Shown here one piece after another: positions 21,630 to 22,508 of a stretch of 22,508 bases of DNA. The translations under genes were made by a program, and so were the position numbers. Origin of the DNA: Roseiarcus sp050013915 (GTDB taxonomy: Bacteria; Pseudomonadota; Alphaproteobacteria; Rhizobiales; Beijerinckiaceae); assembly GCA_050013915.1 (NCBI GenBank), contig JBEKEI010000066.1, positions 1 to 22,508 on the forward strand. Reading direction: 5' to 3'. The notes under the pieces are model-generated. The model worked only from the letters and a program-made list of their open reading frames with translations, made no database searches and was not told where the DNA came from. The first letter of the stretch is position 1; the number at the start of each line of letters is the position of its first letter.

Positions 21630-22508
21630 TCATCGCTTGAAGCCCCTGAACAGGACGCGATTCACCAGATAATCGCCCATCTTGCTGATATACGGTCCGC
21701 ACCGCGCCAATTTCGTTTTGGCTAGACGGTTTGCGACCCTCCCTACTGTTGCGTCTCTCGTATGTGCGGGATCGAATAAGAACCCCTGATATGCGTAACT
21801 CATCGGGCACCGCGCGCATGGCGGCAGTTTGTTGGCGCTGTTGACCGTGCGCCGAAATTTCCGGGCGACCGGGCCATTCCAGATTTCCTGAAAATTCTGG
21901 CGGTTGAGATTCCCGATTTGATAGGCTTCCTGACTGGCTCCGGTCGCGATGCAACATACGTCCATCCTGCCGTCAACCGTAAAATTGTTCATGTCGGTCC
22001 ATGGCTTCTGGCAGTAGTAGCGGGCGCCGCCGCGGCTCAGCCAATTCCCGACCTGTCGAAGCAGCCGGTCCGGCCGCGTCCCGCCGTCGGCGCTCGCGCC
22101 TCTGGCCTTGGCGTCAGAGGGAGGGGAAGCGGGCGGCGCAGCGCCTTCGAGCGGAGAGGCGCCGGTAACTTGCCGCGCCGACGATTCCGCCGCGGCGAGG
22201 ACGGCGATTTCCGGGCGCGCGGGCGGACTGACCGGGGCGTCCGGCGCGCAGGACCCGCCGTCGAGGGCGCCCCCGATCCGCGCGCCGTCCCCGGCGACGG
22301 CGCTGACCCTCGTCGATGCGGATGCGAATGCGTCGCGCAGGTCGCCGCCCGCCACGACGACGCTCGCCTCGACCGAAGCGCCGTTCGCGGCGAACAGCAC
22401 GAACGACACTTCGTCATTCGCTCCCGGGTCGAAGTCCAGGCAGACTTCGTGGGCGCCGCCGCCGAGCGTCCGGGTGATCAGCCAGGAGGCGTCGCGGGCG
22501 TCGAGCAA
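21630..22508 (-). CDS. SPASM-domain protein with N-terminal beta-rich region (5' end outside window)
   Basis: The frame is open to the right edge, so the N-terminus is missing; 292 residues are visible and the numbers here count from the edge. Residues 164-240 form a SPASM-like cluster-binding domain: YYCQKPW (Cys166), DVCCIATG (Cys185/186), GNLNRQNFQEIWNG at 199-212 and LPPCARCPM (Cys231, Cys234). SPASM domains hold an auxiliary 4Fe-4S cluster and usually follow a radical SAM domain. No CxxxCxxC motif is visible, so either it lies beyond the edge or this is a stand-alone SPASM protein. Residues 1-60 alternate hydrophobic strands (EVCLDFDPG, VSFVLFAANG) like a small beta-sandwich, and 80-150 are a low-complexity Ala/Pro/Gly linker. 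The gene ends one base before wecB. Its SPASM part is clearly poorer in G+C than the linker part. Its function in the locus is unknown. Confidence 0.84.
   Translation of the reverse strand: MLDARDASWLITRTLGGGAHEVCLDFDPGANDEVSFVLFAANGASVEASVVVAGGDLRDAFASASTRVSAVAGDGARIGGALDGGSCAPDAPVSPPARPEIAVLAAAESSARQVTGASPLEGAAPPASPPSDAKARGASADGGTRPDRLLRQVGNWLSRGGARYYCQKPWTDMNNFTVDGRMDVCCIATGASQEAYQIGNLNRQNFQEIWNGPVARKFRRTVNSANKLPPCARCPMSYAYQGFLFDPAHTRDATVGRVANRLAKTKLARCGPYISKMGDYLVNRVLFRGFKR

Overview
This window is a GC-rich (about two-thirds G+C by eye), densely coded piece of a cell-surface polysaccharide locus. It most likely comes from an alphaproteobacterium, perhaps of the order Hyphomicrobiales. 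That placement rests on base composition, gene style, and the zincin/strand-loop-strand repeat protein, which resembles secreted proteins common in that group; it is an inference, not a proof. I see no rRNA, tRNA, CRISPR array, insertion sequence or integrase. No stretch over 300 bases lacks a gene.

Layout. Left arm, plus strand (1-4915): the 3' part of an asparagine-synthetase-type amidotransferase gene, a heparinase II/III-fold protein and a GT4-like glycosyltransferase, packed with a 9 bp gap and one overlap. Right arm, minus strand (22508 down to 7728): nine genes read towards the left. In order of transcription they are a SPASM-domain protein (cut by the window end), wecB, wecC, a two-domain dehydrogenase/oxidoreductase, a long GT4 glycosyltransferase, a methyltransferase-heparinase fusion, a beta-propeller-like protein of unknown function, and the ABC exporter pair wzm and wzt. 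These genes overlap (ATGA or TGATG junctions, or about 20 bp) or lie 1-81 bp apart, so they probably form one operon whose promoter is outside the window. Between the arms, on the minus strand after a 169 bp gap, is a probably separately transcribed gene (4955-7558) for a secreted zincin-like metalloprotease with about twenty strand-loop-strand repeats.

How the genes may work together. WecB and WecC make UDP-ManNAc and then UDP-ManNAcA. The two-domain oxidoreductase and the amidotransferase are candidates for further sugar changes, such as amidation of a uronic acid. The two glycosyltransferases would assemble part of the chain on the cytoplasmic face, and Wzm/Wzt would export it. Neither heparinase-fold protein shows a signal peptide, and one is fused to a SAM methyltransferase, so both seem to act in the cytoplasm, where ABC-exported chains are built. 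Wzt has a long C-terminal part with a Wzt_C-like domain, the kind that recognises a finished, often capped, chain end. The methyltransferase-heparinase fusion is therefore a candidate chain terminator or editor. This is the most interesting hypothesis in the window and is unproven.

The SPASM-coding part of the first minus-strand gene and the first codons of wecB are clearly lower in G+C than their surroundings, which suggests mosaic assembly at the right end.
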